A DNA stretch of 34,145 nt from Candidatus Obscuribacterales bacterium. Lineage in GTDB: Bacteria; Cyanobacteriota; Vampirovibrionia; Obscuribacterales; Obscuribacteraceae. How positions within the stretch are numbered: the stretch's first letter is position 1; every line of letters starts with the position of its first letter. A program made the position numbers and the translations under genes. The stretch is taken from NCBI GenBank assembly GCA_020050835.1, contig JAGVKB010000124.1:1-34145 (forward strand), read 5' to 3'. The notes beneath the pieces were generated by a model. That model saw only the letters and a program-made list of their open reading frames with translations, was not told where the DNA came from and ran no database searches. Of the stretch, positions 1 to 6,920 are shown piece after piece.

Positions 1-244
1 AACAATCCGCTTGCTGCCAGAAAGAAAAAGGATGGTATCACTCTCGGCGATCTCTTCAAAGAGTATCTTCATGGGTACGCCATCGATCATTGCAAGACAT
101 GGAAAGTGATCGAAGAATGCTTTTACCGAACGCACCGCCCGCGAAGTTGCACATAAGAAGATGTTCGAAAAGCCAGAGAAAAAGGAAACCAATGTCATCG
201 AACTCGATTCAGCACGAGAAATCAGCAAAACCGTCGAATTCTAG
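1..244 (+). pseudogene. Tyrosine-type integrase remnant (two out-of-frame pieces)
   Basis: An open frame enters from the left edge and stops at 154-156. Its peptide has the look of the SAM-like core-binding domain of phage integrases: a basic run, then TLGDLFKEYL and a TWK..E motif. A second frame, running to the stop at 242-244, encodes a short basic helical peptide (AREVAHKKMFEKPEKK) that resembles the tail of such a recombinase. No catalytic R...HxxR...Y region lies between them, so the catalytic domain is missing and the pieces are frameshifted. The integrase identity of the first piece is moderately supported; the second is only suggestive. The natural reading is a mobile element relic. 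The gene start lies outside the window. Confidence 0.45.
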
Positions 245-270
245 GGCGTTTTGCATAAAATGTTGCAGAA

Positions 271-300
271 TGGTATAAATTTGGTATAATAATGGTATAA
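271..300 (+). repeat. Three TGGTATAA direct repeats at 11-bp period over a promoter -10
   Basis: TGGTATAA occurs at 271-278, 282-289 and 293-300, so the copies begin exactly 11 bp apart, about one helical turn. The middle copy contains a perfect TATAAT at 285-290. A plausible -35 (TTGCAG, 263-268) lies 16 bp upstream. The block ends 17 bp before the start codon of the receiver-antitoxin gene, so it is probably that gene's promoter and operator. Xre/ParS-type antitoxins bind such phased repeats to autoregulate; that link is inferred. Confidence 0.6.
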
Positions 301-317
301 ACCGCGGAACTTATGCC

Positions 318-1058
318 ATGAATGAACGCCTAAATGTCGCCATATTGGACCCAGACGCTTGCCTTTCACAACTGGACAAGGCAACAGGACCAGTTGAGCT
401 AACTTTGGTCCCCTCTGCCTCAGCAGCGGATTTACTTAGATCAGTTGCTACTGATGAGCCCGACATCATACTTCTTGACTTCGAAATGCCTGGAATCTCG
501 GGGTTAGAACTGACTAAACGGCTGCGTGCAGCAAATCCTAGTGTTCCAATTCTCCTGCTCTCAGCTAACCCTGATTGGTCAATTTTAGAAGGTGATCCAT
601 TCATAGAAATCGTTAGAAGCCCGATTGATCCTCGGGAAGTCATTCAACGAATATCGAGATTATTACACGGTCTTTCGCTAGATGAAACGTCGCGAAGTTT
701 TCGCTTACCGAACATGGTCGTCGACGAATTGCGCGCCGAGAGCGGCCGCATCGACGCGAAGAAAGTTGCAGAAATGTTCGACATGTCAATTCCTGCTCTA
801 GCAAAAATAATTGTGGTTGGTGAACCAGCGCTGTACAAGACGCCTGACGCTCGTTCAGTGCAAACCAAATTGATTGATTTTGAGCGCATCGCATGGGGAT
901 TGCTTAAACTAACAGGTTCTATTCGTGGCATGCGCATTTGGTTGAATGCACCGAATGTTGAACTGGACAATGAGCTGCCAATCGATTACATCAAGGACGG
1001 ACATGTGGAGGATGTTGCAGCAATGGTTGAAGACGCACTATTAGGGCATCCGAGCTAA
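318..1058 (+). CDS. Receiver domain fused to Xre/MbcA/ParS-type antitoxin domain
   Basis: This is a 246-aa two-domain protein. Residues 5-118 look like a CheY-type receiver: acidic residues at D11/D13, phospho-acceptor D54 in ILLDFEMPG, and a Ser at the switch position (S82). The usual invariant Lys is Arg (R100 in IVRSPID), so phosphotransfer may be altered or lost. Residues about 135-243 match the MbcA/ParS/Xre toxin-binding family: a helix-turn-helix-like AKKVAEMFDMS, a conserved middle Arg region, then MRIWLNAPNVEL and a DYIKDG...VEDVAAMVEDAL ending. Such antitoxins normally precede a RES toxin, and here a broken RES gene begins in the overlapping TAATG. The gene is intact although its toxin is not. 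The antitoxin identity is supported by both sequence and context. Confidence 0.72.
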   Translation: MNERLNVAILDPDACLSQLDKATGPVELTLVPSASAADLLRSVATDEPDIILLDFEMPGISGLELTKRLRAANPSVPILLLSANPDWSILEGDPFIEIVRSPIDPREVIQRISRLLHGLSLDETSRSFRLPNMVVDELRAESGRIDAKKVAEMFDMSIPALAKIIVVGEPALYKTPDARSVQTKLIDFERIAWGLLKLTGSIRGMRIWLNAPNVELDNELPIDYIKDGHVEDVAAMVEDALLGHPS

Positions 1059-1431
1059 TGCGACCAGAAGCCGATCTGCCCGCAATTATCAACGCATTGC
1101 CCCTGGGAAACTACAGCGCGCCCTGTTATCGAATAGTTGATTTCGCGACTTTGACAGGATCAATACTTCTGTCGATGAACTCACCGGTCCTTGGCGAAAA
1201 CAAATGATCAAAAAGATCTTCTGCCCAACGCATGTACTTGCAAATGCAGTCTACGCCCATGGCAACATTCAAGCCATGCGATATCCTTCAGCACAAGGAC
1301 ACGATTATTCAAACCTGATCATCTGGGAAGAACGTGTCCAGCTGCCATCTTTTGTGCAGGTGCGAGACACAACCGGAACACTGTCAGCTCGAATCCCGCC
1401 CAAGCGTGCTTATCGTAAACGAACTACTTGA
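1058..1431 (+). pseudogene. Broken RES-domain toxin
   Basis: An ATG overlapping the antitoxin stop (TAATG) opens a frame encoding NYSAPCYRIVDFATL, which fits the conserved YR(V/I)VD opening of RES toxins, and stops at 1207. The neighbouring frame, open from 1141 and stopping at 1431, contains PTHVLANAVYAHG then MRYPSAQGHDYSNLIIW. That fits the C-terminal RES consensus (A..GxxGIxYPSxR..G..NLxLF). The central part with the GGRWN segment and catalytic Tyr is missing. This is a frameshifted, internally deleted NAD-degrading toxin of the ParT/Res class. No start-to-stop frame spans it, so it should be inactive. Confidence 0.6.
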
Positions 1432-1646
1432 GCCCCACGCCGATAGTGTGGATATTTCCTTTACTTTGAATGCAGCAAAACTTGCTACTACAGATCACTC
1501 AATCGGCCGCAAGACTGATATGAATCAGTCCTGAGCACCTCACAGTCCTTCGTCAGCTCTGGAATGATTACAGTATACAATTGCCTCCGTCAATGAAGGC
1601 GCCAGAGCATAATCGGGACTTTCCACCGAAATCTTCGGAGAGACCG
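1432..1646. other. Noncoding interval with one hairpin
   Basis: I see no convincing gene between the RES remnant and the arsR promoter. A hairpin with perfect 6-bp arms (GACTGA at 1513-1518, TCAGTC at 1525-1530, loop TATGAA) lies in it. No T-run follows, so a rho-independent terminator is not well supported. Confidence 0.4.
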
Positions 1647-1682
1647 TTGACATTCCATCGATATTTCGATAATACTGGAACT
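1647..1682 (+). promoter_or_regulatory. arsR promoter with ArsR-type operator in the spacer
   Basis: A consensus -35 TTGACA (1647-1652) is followed after 15 bp by GATAAT (1668-1673). The spacer carries a perfect dyad, ATCGA (1657-1661), TATT, TCGAT (1666-1670), placed where a bound repressor would block polymerase. The ATG follows the -10 by only 9 bp with no clear Shine-Dalgarno, so the transcript may be nearly leaderless. Assignment of the dyad as the ArsR operator is inferred from its position. Confidence 0.55.
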
Positions 1683-1982
1683 ATGAAAAACAAAGACGCG
1701 GTCAGGGCACTTTCGGCTCTGGCGCAAGAATCACGTTTGGAAGTATTCAGACTGCTGGTCCGTAAGGGTCCAAGCGGATTAGCAGCAGGTGAGCTGAGCG
1801 AAAAGCTCGGACTTCCACCGGCGACGATGTCCTTCCATCTAAAGGAACTCTCAAATGCCGGATTGATTACGTCCAAACGCGAGAGCCGGTCAATTATATA
1901 TTCAGCGGATTTTGCGCATATGCAAGAGCTGATCAATTTCTTGCTTGAAAATTGCTGTGCGGACAATGGAGGCAAATGCTAA
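1683..1982 (+). CDS. arsR: ArsR-family As(III)-responsive repressor
   Basis: The 99-aa winged-helix repressor has the ArsR/SmtB pattern: ALAQESRLEVFRLLV, then the recognition helix in LPPATMSFHLKELSNAGL and the wing ESRSIIYS. The As(III) ligands are most likely the C-terminal C91, C92 and C99. This resembles the ArsR type with three C-terminal cysteines rather than the ELCVC type with sites in the DNA-binding helix. The frame is open further upstream to an ATG at 1581, but family length and the promoter placement favour 1683. It is the first gene of the arsenic operon and overlaps arsI by the TAATG. It should repress the operon and release on As(III) or a methylated arsenite. Confidence 0.88.
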   Translation: MKNKDAVRALSALAQESRLEVFRLLVRKGPSGLAAGELSEKLGLPPATMSFHLKELSNAGLITSKRESRSIIYSADFAHMQELINFLLENCCADNGGKC

Positions 1983-2446
1983 TGAAAAGATTTCATGTAC
2001 ACGTTGCAGTAGCTGACTTGGAGCAATCTATTCAGTTCTATACAACGTTCTTCAACACACAACCCTCTGTGAAAAAAGAGGACTACGCGAAATGGATGCT
2101 CGATGATCCCCGCATCAACTTTGCAATTTCGAAACGCGGCACTCAACCCGGTCTCGATCACCTGGGCATTCAAGTCGAAGACGCGGAATCTCTCAAGGAA
2201 ATATCTGTTCGTTTAAAGGAAGCAAAACAACAGATCCTAGAACAAGAGAAAACTACCTGCTGCTATGCACAAGGTGACAAAGCTTGGGTGCATGATCCGC
2301 AAGGCATTGCCTGGGAATCGTTCCATACAATCGGCGAAGCGACCACTTATGGTGAAGAGGTGCAATTGCAGCGCGAGAGCAAAGCAGCTTGCTGCGCACC
2401 AGAGCTAGTGCCAGTACAAATCGAAAAGAAGGAGTGCTGCAAGTGA
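1982..2446 (+). CDS. arsI: ArsI-type C-As lyase (VOC dioxygenase)
   Basis: The 154-aa vicinal-oxygen-chelate protein fits ArsI, a nonheme Fe(II) dioxygenase that splits the carbon-arsenic bond of trivalent methyl or aromatic arsenicals. The expected residues are visible: metal ligands H5 (KRFHVHVAV), H60 (GLDHLGIQ) and E112 (AWESFHTI), and the substrate cysteine pair C93-C94 (TTCCYAQGDKAWVHDP). VOC relatives such as fosfomycin or glyoxalase enzymes lack that CC pair. The C-terminal tail adds CCAP and a terminal CCK. The start is the ATG in the TAATG overlap with arsR; the tail overlaps the GTG of arsC. No ArsM is seen here, so the methylated substrate would be environmental or made elsewhere. 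Confidence 0.87.
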   Translation: MKRFHVHVAVADLEQSIQFYTTFFNTQPSVKKEDYAKWMLDDPRINFAISKRGTQPGLDHLGIQVEDAESLKEISVRLKEAKQQILEQEKTTCCYAQGDKAWVHDPQGIAWESFHTIGEATTYGEEVQLQRESKAACCAPELVPVQIEKKECCK

Positions 2447-2844
2447 AGGTCTTGTTTATCTGTATAGAGAATAGTTGTCGCAGCCAGATAGCCGAAGGTT
2501 TTGGCCGCCAGCTAGGTCTTGAGGCCGACAGCGCCGGTGTTAAGGCCGGCAGTGGCGTCAATCCAGACGCGGTGAAGGTCATGGAAGAAGCAGGTATCGA
2601 CATATCTAAGCAATTCTCCAAAGCCATCGACAACGAGAAACTCGCCGACTATGACGCGGTTATTTCTATGTGCTCAGTCACAACCGCTGATTTCTGCCCA
2701 TCCACATTCATAGGCACCCAGGCGAATTGGAATATCGACGACCCAATGGGACAACCCATCGAAGAGTTTCGGCGTGTGCGTGATCAGATCAAAGCCAAGG
2801 TAGAAGAACTCGCCAAGGCCAATGTCGCCATGGATAGTAAATGA
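2443..2844 (+). CDS. arsC: Arsenate reductase, low-molecular-weight phosphatase type
   Basis: The 133-aa protein has the LMW-PTP fold signature: P-loop CIENSCRS (C7-X5-R13) near the N-terminus. Candidate shuttle cysteines are C77 and C85 in ISMCSVTTADFCPS, and a DDPMG segment lies near residue 107. It would reduce As(V) to As(III) using thioredoxin, as in Bacillus subtilis ArsC; the C77-C85 spacing of 8 is one longer than I recall for that enzyme. I chose GTG 2443 because it starts exactly at the conserved KVLFIC strand and overlaps the arsI stop. It overlaps the acr3 start by 4 nt, so expression is coupled. Confidence 0.88.
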   Translation: MKVLFICIENSCRSQIAEGFGRQLGLEADSAGVKAGSGVNPDAVKVMEEAGIDISKQFSKAIDNEKLADYDAVISMCSVTTADFCPSTFIGTQANWNIDDPMGQPIEEFRRVRDQIKAKVEELAKANVAMDSK

Positions 2845-3929
2845 GCACTCAGGTAGCAGAAGTGGCAGACAGCGGAGCAACCCAGGCATCTTTAGGGTTC
2901 TTCGAGCGTTGGCTAACAGTGTGGGTTTTTCTCTGCATTGGCGTAGGAATTGCGCTCGGTCAGCTCTTGCCGGGTCCGGTCAAATTCATCGGTTCGCTTG
3001 AAATTGCCAGAGTAAATATTCCAGTTGGAATCTTGATTTGGCTTATGATTGTGCCGATGCTTTTGAAGATTGACTTCGGAGCGCTGGGACAAGTAAAGCA
3101 ACACTGGAAAGGCATCGCAGTGACACTGCTCATAAACTGGGCGGTCAAGCCGTTCTCCATGGCTCTTCTGGCTTACATCTTCATTCGCGTTGTTTTCGCT
3201 CCGTATCTGCCGCACGATCAGCTCGATAGTTATGTAGCGGGATTGATTCTGCTTGCGGCTGCTCCGTGCACGGCAATGGTGTTCGTCTGGAGCCAGTTGA
3301 CCAAAGGCGATCCCTATTTCACGCTATCGCAAGTTGCCGTTAACGACCTGATCATGATCTTTGCCTTTGCGCCTATCGTCGGGCTCTTGTTGGGTTTATC
3401 CTCTATTACTGTCCCGTGGGATACGCTACTAATGTCGGTTGGTCTGTACATTGTGATACCGGTATTGATTGCACAGGCGTGGAGAAGTGTATTGCTAAAG
3501 CAGGGTCAGAGCGCATTTGATAAAACGCTCGCGTTTCTCCATCCCGTTTCACTTTCGGCTTTGCTCACTACACTTGTGTTGCTGTTTGCGTTTCAAGGCG
3601 AAGCAATTCTCAAACAGCCCCTCGTGATCGCTATGCTGGCGGTGCCAATTCTAATTCAGGTGTTTTTCAATTCGTCGCTTGCATACTTACTTAATAAGAA
3701 GTTGGGTGTTGCTCATTGCGTCGCTGGTCCCTCAGCGCTCATCGGTGCCAGTAACTTTTTTGAGCTTGCAGTGGCTACCGCAATTAGTTTGTTTGGATTC
3801 AATTCAGGCGCAGCTCTTGCCACCGTAGTTGGTGTCCTGATCGAAGTCCCTGTGATGCTTGTTGTCGTCAAAATCGTCAACAATAGTAAGGTTTGGTACG
3901 AAAGAGGTATTCAGAAGAAGTCAATTTAA
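2841..3929 (+). CDS. acr3: Acr3 arsenite efflux permease
   Basis: This 362-aa polytopic membrane protein of the bile/arsenite/riboflavin transporter superfamily has about ten predicted transmembrane segments from residue 25 onward. Family-diagnostic stretches are present: PVGILIWLMIVPMLLKIDF, APCTAMVFVWSQLTKGDP with the conserved Cys (C143), NDLIMI, and GASNFFELAVATAISLFG with its conserved Glu. It exports As(III) from the cytoplasm, driven by the proton gradient. Its ATG overlaps the arsC stop (ATGA). It ends the tightly coupled first block; 66 bp with a fresh strong ribosome site precede arsD. Confidence 0.93.
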   Translation: MSTQVAEVADSGATQASLGFFERWLTVWVFLCIGVGIALGQLLPGPVKFIGSLEIARVNIPVGILIWLMIVPMLLKIDFGALGQVKQHWKGIAVTLLINWAVKPFSMALLAYIFIRVVFAPYLPHDQLDSYVAGLILLAAAPCTAMVFVWSQLTKGDPYFTLSQVAVNDLIMIFAFAPIVGLLLGLSSITVPWDTLLMSVGLYIVIPVLIAQAWRSVLLKQGQSAFDKTLAFLHPVSLSALLTTLVLLFAFQGEAILKQPLVIAMLAVPILIQVFFNSSLAYLLNKKLGVAHCVAGPSALIGASNFFELAVATAISLFGFNSGAALATVVGVLIEVPVMLVVVKIVNNSKVWYERGIQKKSI

Positions 3930-3995
3930 TAGTTAATTGGATGGAACCAGTAACGGACTGATGAGTCCTTTAGTTAGAACTTAGGGAGGCTAAGC
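3930..3995 (+). promoter_or_regulatory. acr3-arsD spacer with small hairpin and strong Shine-Dalgarno
   Basis: GGACT-GATG-AGTCC followed by TTTAG could form a weak 5-bp hairpin and attenuate the operon. A strong AGGGAGG ends a few bases before the arsD ATG at 3996, implying independent high translation of arsD. No clear -35/-10 pair is seen. Confidence 0.35.
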
Positions 3996-4445
3996 ATGAA
4001 ACTTCAGATTTTCGATCCACCGATGTGCTGCTCGACAGGCATTTGTGGACCAGGCGTAGATCCGGCTCTTGTAGCGTTCACAGCTGATCTCGATTGGTTA
4101 AAACGGCAGGGCGTTGAGATAGAACGATATAATCTTTCCCAGCAGACGCAAGCTTTCATAAGCAACACAACTGTTAGCGATGCGCTCAAAAAAGGCGGCA
4201 ACGATTGTCTTCCCATCGTACTTCTCGACGGGAAAATCATTCTGCAAGGTGCTTATCCGACACGGGAAAAGCTTGCGGAAGTAACGGGAATTAAGGTTAC
4301 TGAGACTGCGCCCAAGAGTTCGCTCAAGTTTACGGTTGAACAGCCAGCCTCTGTCGGCTCTGGTTGCTGCGCTCCGGCTGCGAAAGACGAAGCATGTTGT
4401 GAGGAATCCGATGAGAAGTCAGACAAGAAATCCACTTGTTGTTAA
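3996..4445 (+). CDS. arsD: ArsD arsenic metallochaperone
   Basis: This 149-aa protein has a thioredoxin-like fold family signature. The essential triad is in DPPMCCSTGICGPGVDP (C11, C12, C17), equivalent to C12/C13/C18 of the plasmid R773 protein. ArsD passes As(III) from cellular thiols to ArsA. The C-terminal tail is unusually cysteine-rich: C124-C125 (CCAP), C134-C135 and a terminal CC at 148-149, with Lys/Asp/Glu-rich spacers. The strong AGGGAGG site sets the start. The next gene is its partner ArsA. Confidence 0.93.
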   Translation: MKLQIFDPPMCCSTGICGPGVDPALVAFTADLDWLKRQGVEIERYNLSQQTQAFISNTTVSDALKKGGNDCLPIVLLDGKIILQGAYPTREKLAEVTGIKVTETAPKSSLKFTVEQPASVGSGCCAPAAKDEACCEESDEKSDKKSTCC

Positions 4446-4522
4446 TCTCGTGTTCTACACTCATATATCTGTAATGGATGCCACTACGGCGTTTCAATAT
4501 TGCGAATTAAAAGGAGCATCCA

Positions 4523-6298
4523 ATGAATCTCGTTGATCAAGCTACAAAGTACATGTTTTTTACCGGCAAGGGCGGTGTCGGGAAAACCTCGGTATCATGC
4601 GCGATAGCGATAGCACTTGCTGACACTGGCAAACGAGTACTGCTAGTCAGCACCGATCCTGCCTCAAATCTGGATGAAGTGCTTCATGTCGCACTAAGTT
4701 CTACTCCCACGTCGGTGCCAGGTGTTGTCGGTCTCGACGCTCTTAATATAGATCCTGAAGCCGCTGCACGGGAGTACCGGGAGAGACTGATTACGCCATA
4801 TCGCGGTCTCTTGCCTGAGGCAAGTTTGAAGAGCATGGAAGAACAACTATCTGGCTCGTGCACTACAGAAATTGCGGCTTTCGATGAATTTGCTCGTCTG
4901 CTCGGCGACGCCGATAAGACTGCCAATTATGACCACGTCATTTTCGATACTGCCCCGACCGGCCACACGATGCGCCTTCTGTCTTTGCCAAAGTCATGGA
5001 CTACATTTATCGAAGGCAATACGACGGGCACTTCTTGCCTCGGTCCACTTGCCGGTCTCCAGCAGCAGCAGGACACCTACGCTTCATCCGTTCGAACGCT
5101 GATGGATGGTGCCCGAACAACTCTTGTGCTCGTCTCTCGTCCAGAGCAAACAGCACTAAGAGAAGCCGCAAATACGAGCGCGGAGTTACGGGAGATCGGC
5201 GTTGCCAATCAATGCCTCGTGTTGAACGGAGTGTTGAATGGTGCTACTACCGGCGATGCCATCGGATCTGCCTTTGCAACTCGAGGACAGTCCGCTGTGC
5301 AATCCATGCCGAAAGAATTGACAAAGCTTCCGACCCAGGAAATACTTCTCAGTGCACGAGCGCTAATTGGTGTTGAAGCATTGCGCAACATGTTCAAGTC
5401 AGAGCTTTCAGTGACTGCTCACGATCAACACTCAACAACTGATGAACTTCCACCGCCTCTTTTGAATATTGTTGACGAGTTGGAGAAGTCCGGTAAAGGC
5501 GTGATTATGACCATGGGCAAAGGTGGCGTCGGCAAGACCAGCATAGCTGCAGCAATAGCCGTAGAACTCGCTCGTCGCGGTCATCCAGTTCATTTGAGTA
5601 CCACAGATCCAGCCGCGCACATCTCCTGGGTTGTTGATAATCCGCTTCCCCTCCTGACGATTAGTCGCATCGATCCTTCCGAAGAGACCAAGGCATATCA
5701 AGACGAAGTTATGCAAACTGCAGGCAGCAACCTTGATGAAGAGGGGCGCGCACTGCTTGACGAAGATCTCCGTTCCCCTTGCACAGAGGAAGTCGCAGTC
5801 TTTAGAAGTTTTGCAAATGTGATGGCAAAAGGACAAGCCGGTTTTGTGGTACTGGATACGGCACCGACCGGACACACAATCCTCTTGCTGGATGCTGCTC
5901 AGGCATACCACAAAGAGGTCCTGCGCCAATCCAGCAATATGCCTGATGCGGTCATCAACTTATTGCCGCGACTGAGAGACCCCGAATTTACTCGCATACT
6001 GATTGTAACTTTGCCCGAAGCCACTCCAGTTCATGAGGCGAAGCGCCTCCAGGAGGACCTCGCCAGAGCAGATATTCACCCATTTGCTTGGATTATCAAT
6101 CAATCGCTCTCTCCGGTACAGACAAGAAATGCGGTTTTGGTCGCACGCCAGCAAAACGAAAAACTATATATGGACGAAGTGAAGCAACTTGCCAATCGCG
6201 TTGCCATCGTTCCGTGGTTACTTGAAGCACCAACACATTCGTCCGGCTTGGACAAATTGCTTGGAGGCAAAACTCAATTGAAAAGCATGGTGCGATAG
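4523..6298 (+). CDS. arsA: ArsA arsenite-activated ATPase (two-domain)
   Basis: This 591-aa ATPase has two homologous halves. P-loops GKGGVGKT lie at residues 15-22 and 332-339, and each half carries a DTAPTGHT signal-transduction motif (about 142-149 and 443-450). The metalloid site cysteines are present: C113 (SGSCTTE), C172 (GTSCLGPL) and C420 (RSPCTEE), matching C113/C172/C422 of the E. coli enzyme. The complete double form argues for a true As(III) pump ATPase rather than a Get3-like protein. It couples ATP to As(III) export, here with Acr3 instead of ArsB. AAAGGAG precedes the ATG. Confidence 0.95.
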   Translation: MNLVDQATKYMFFTGKGGVGKTSVSCAIAIALADTGKRVLLVSTDPASNLDEVLHVALSSTPTSVPGVVGLDALNIDPEAAAREYRERLITPYRGLLPEASLKSMEEQLSGSCTTEIAAFDEFARLLGDADKTANYDHVIFDTAPTGHTMRLLSLPKSWTTFIEGNTTGTSCLGPLAGLQQQQDTYASSVRTLMDGARTTLVLVSRPEQTALREAANTSAELREIGVANQCLVLNGVLNGATTGDAIGSAFATRGQSAVQSMPKELTKLPTQEILLSARALIGVEALRNMFKSELSVTAHDQHSTTDELPPPLLNIVDELEKSGKGVIMTMGKGGVGKTSIAAAIAVELARRGHPVHLSTTDPAAHISWVVDNPLPLLTISRIDPSEETKAYQDEVMQTAGSNLDEEGRALLDEDLRSPCTEEVAVFRSFANVMAKGQAGFVVLDTAPTGHTILLLDAAQAYHKEVLRQSSNMPDAVINLLPRLRDPEFTRILIVTLPEATPVHEAKRLQEDLARADIHPFAWIINQSLSPVQTRNAVLVARQQNEKLYMDEVKQLANRVAIVPWLLEAPTHSSGLDKLLGGKTQLKSMVR

Positions 6299-6330
6299 AA
6301 CCCTCTAACAAATGCAATGGTACTGGAGGT

Positions 6331-6352
6331 AAATCATCCACTTGGATGATTT
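6331..6352 (+). promoter_or_regulatory. Perfect 9-bp dyad downstream of arsA
   Basis: AAATCATCC (6331-6339) and GGATGATTT (6344-6352) pair perfectly around ACTT. No T-run follows the right arm. It sits between arsA and the HdrA-like gene, right after a GGAGG (6325-6329). It may be an mRNA processing or attenuation hairpin or an operator. Confidence 0.45.
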
Positions 6353-6446
6353 ATCAATCAGCCCGCGTGCTCAGGTTTTTCGCCGATGGAGCTGCAATGA
6401 TACAAAGGTCAAGAAACTTGGCGCAGATCTGGTGAGGTCTTGGAAC

Positions 6447-6884
6447 ATGCCTAAGAAAATCAAGCTACTTTTGTGCAATTGCAAAGGGCTCTGCCCTTCC
6501 TTCAAGGACGTGAACATGAACACGTTGCCTTTTGAATGTGAATCAGATCTGTCAATTGATTATGTCGCCATGAATCCCCAGCTTTGCGGAGCGGGTGGAA
6601 ACAAGGTATTACGCGATGCCATGAAAACAGCAGATCCCGATACCTACATCGTCTCTGGCGCATGTGCCCCAGACGCGCAAAAGAAGCTGTTTAAAAGAGT
6701 CTTGCGGGAGTCTGGCTTCGATCCTAAGAAGTTCATCGCAGTCGACATCAGGGAAACAGACAATGCTGGCGTTCTGAAGCGGCTGTCGGAAACAATCGAT
6801 TTCGTAGAAGAGAAGGGCGTTTGCCCATGTCAGTTTGCAGCTGGTGAATGCCCGGAAGAAATAGCTCCGATAGAACACGCCTAA
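6447..6884 (+). CDS. Nine-cysteine HdrA-like Fe-S protein in the ars operon
   Basis: The 145-aa protein opens with a hydrophobic strand and a CNCKGLC motif (C10, C12, C16). It also has C31, C47 in NPQLCGAGG, C73 in SGACAPDAQKKLFKRVL, and a C-terminal CPCQFAAGEC (C126, C128, C135). The order resembles the N-terminal cluster-binding segment of HdrA-type proteins (CxCG..., MCSDPG, ACSPRLHEPTFRR). It lacks the HdrA flavin domain, so this is a stand-alone module. Function is unknown; an Fe-S electron carrier or thiol-metalloid binder serving the ars enzymes is possible. Start: ATG 6447 has GGTGAGG 10 nt upstream. A TTG at 6342 would add 35 poorly conserved-looking residues. Confidence 0.65.
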   Translation: MPKKIKLLLCNCKGLCPSFKDVNMNTLPFECESDLSIDYVAMNPQLCGAGGNKVLRDAMKTADPDTYIVSGACAPDAQKKLFKRVLRESGFDPKKFIAVDIRETDNAGVLKRLSETIDFVEEKGVCPCQFAAGECPEEIAPIEHA

Positions 6885-6895
6885 TTGAAATCGAC

Positions 6896-6920
6896 TAGCG
6901 AATGCCGTTTGCGCTATTTT
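6896..6920 (+). terminator. Weak terminator hairpin between convergent operons
   Basis: TAGCG (6896-6900) pairs with CGCTA (6912-6916) around an 11-nt loop and is followed by TTTT. It lies just after the last ars-cluster gene and overlaps the end of the opposing DsbD-alpha gene. The stem is short, so termination strength is doubtful. Confidence 0.35.

Noticed and set aside
3950-3985. CTGATGAGTCC upstream of arsD resembles the hammerhead ribozyme core.
   Set aside because: The matching GGAC-GAAA strand and the other helices are absent downstream. Only a short GGACT/AGTCC hairpin remains.
6342-6446. N-terminal extension of the HdrA-like protein from TTG 6342.
   Set aside because: The extra 35 residues lack family-like features, and ATG 6447 has a well-placed GGTGAGG. 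It cannot be fully excluded because GGAGG also lies upstream of the TTG.
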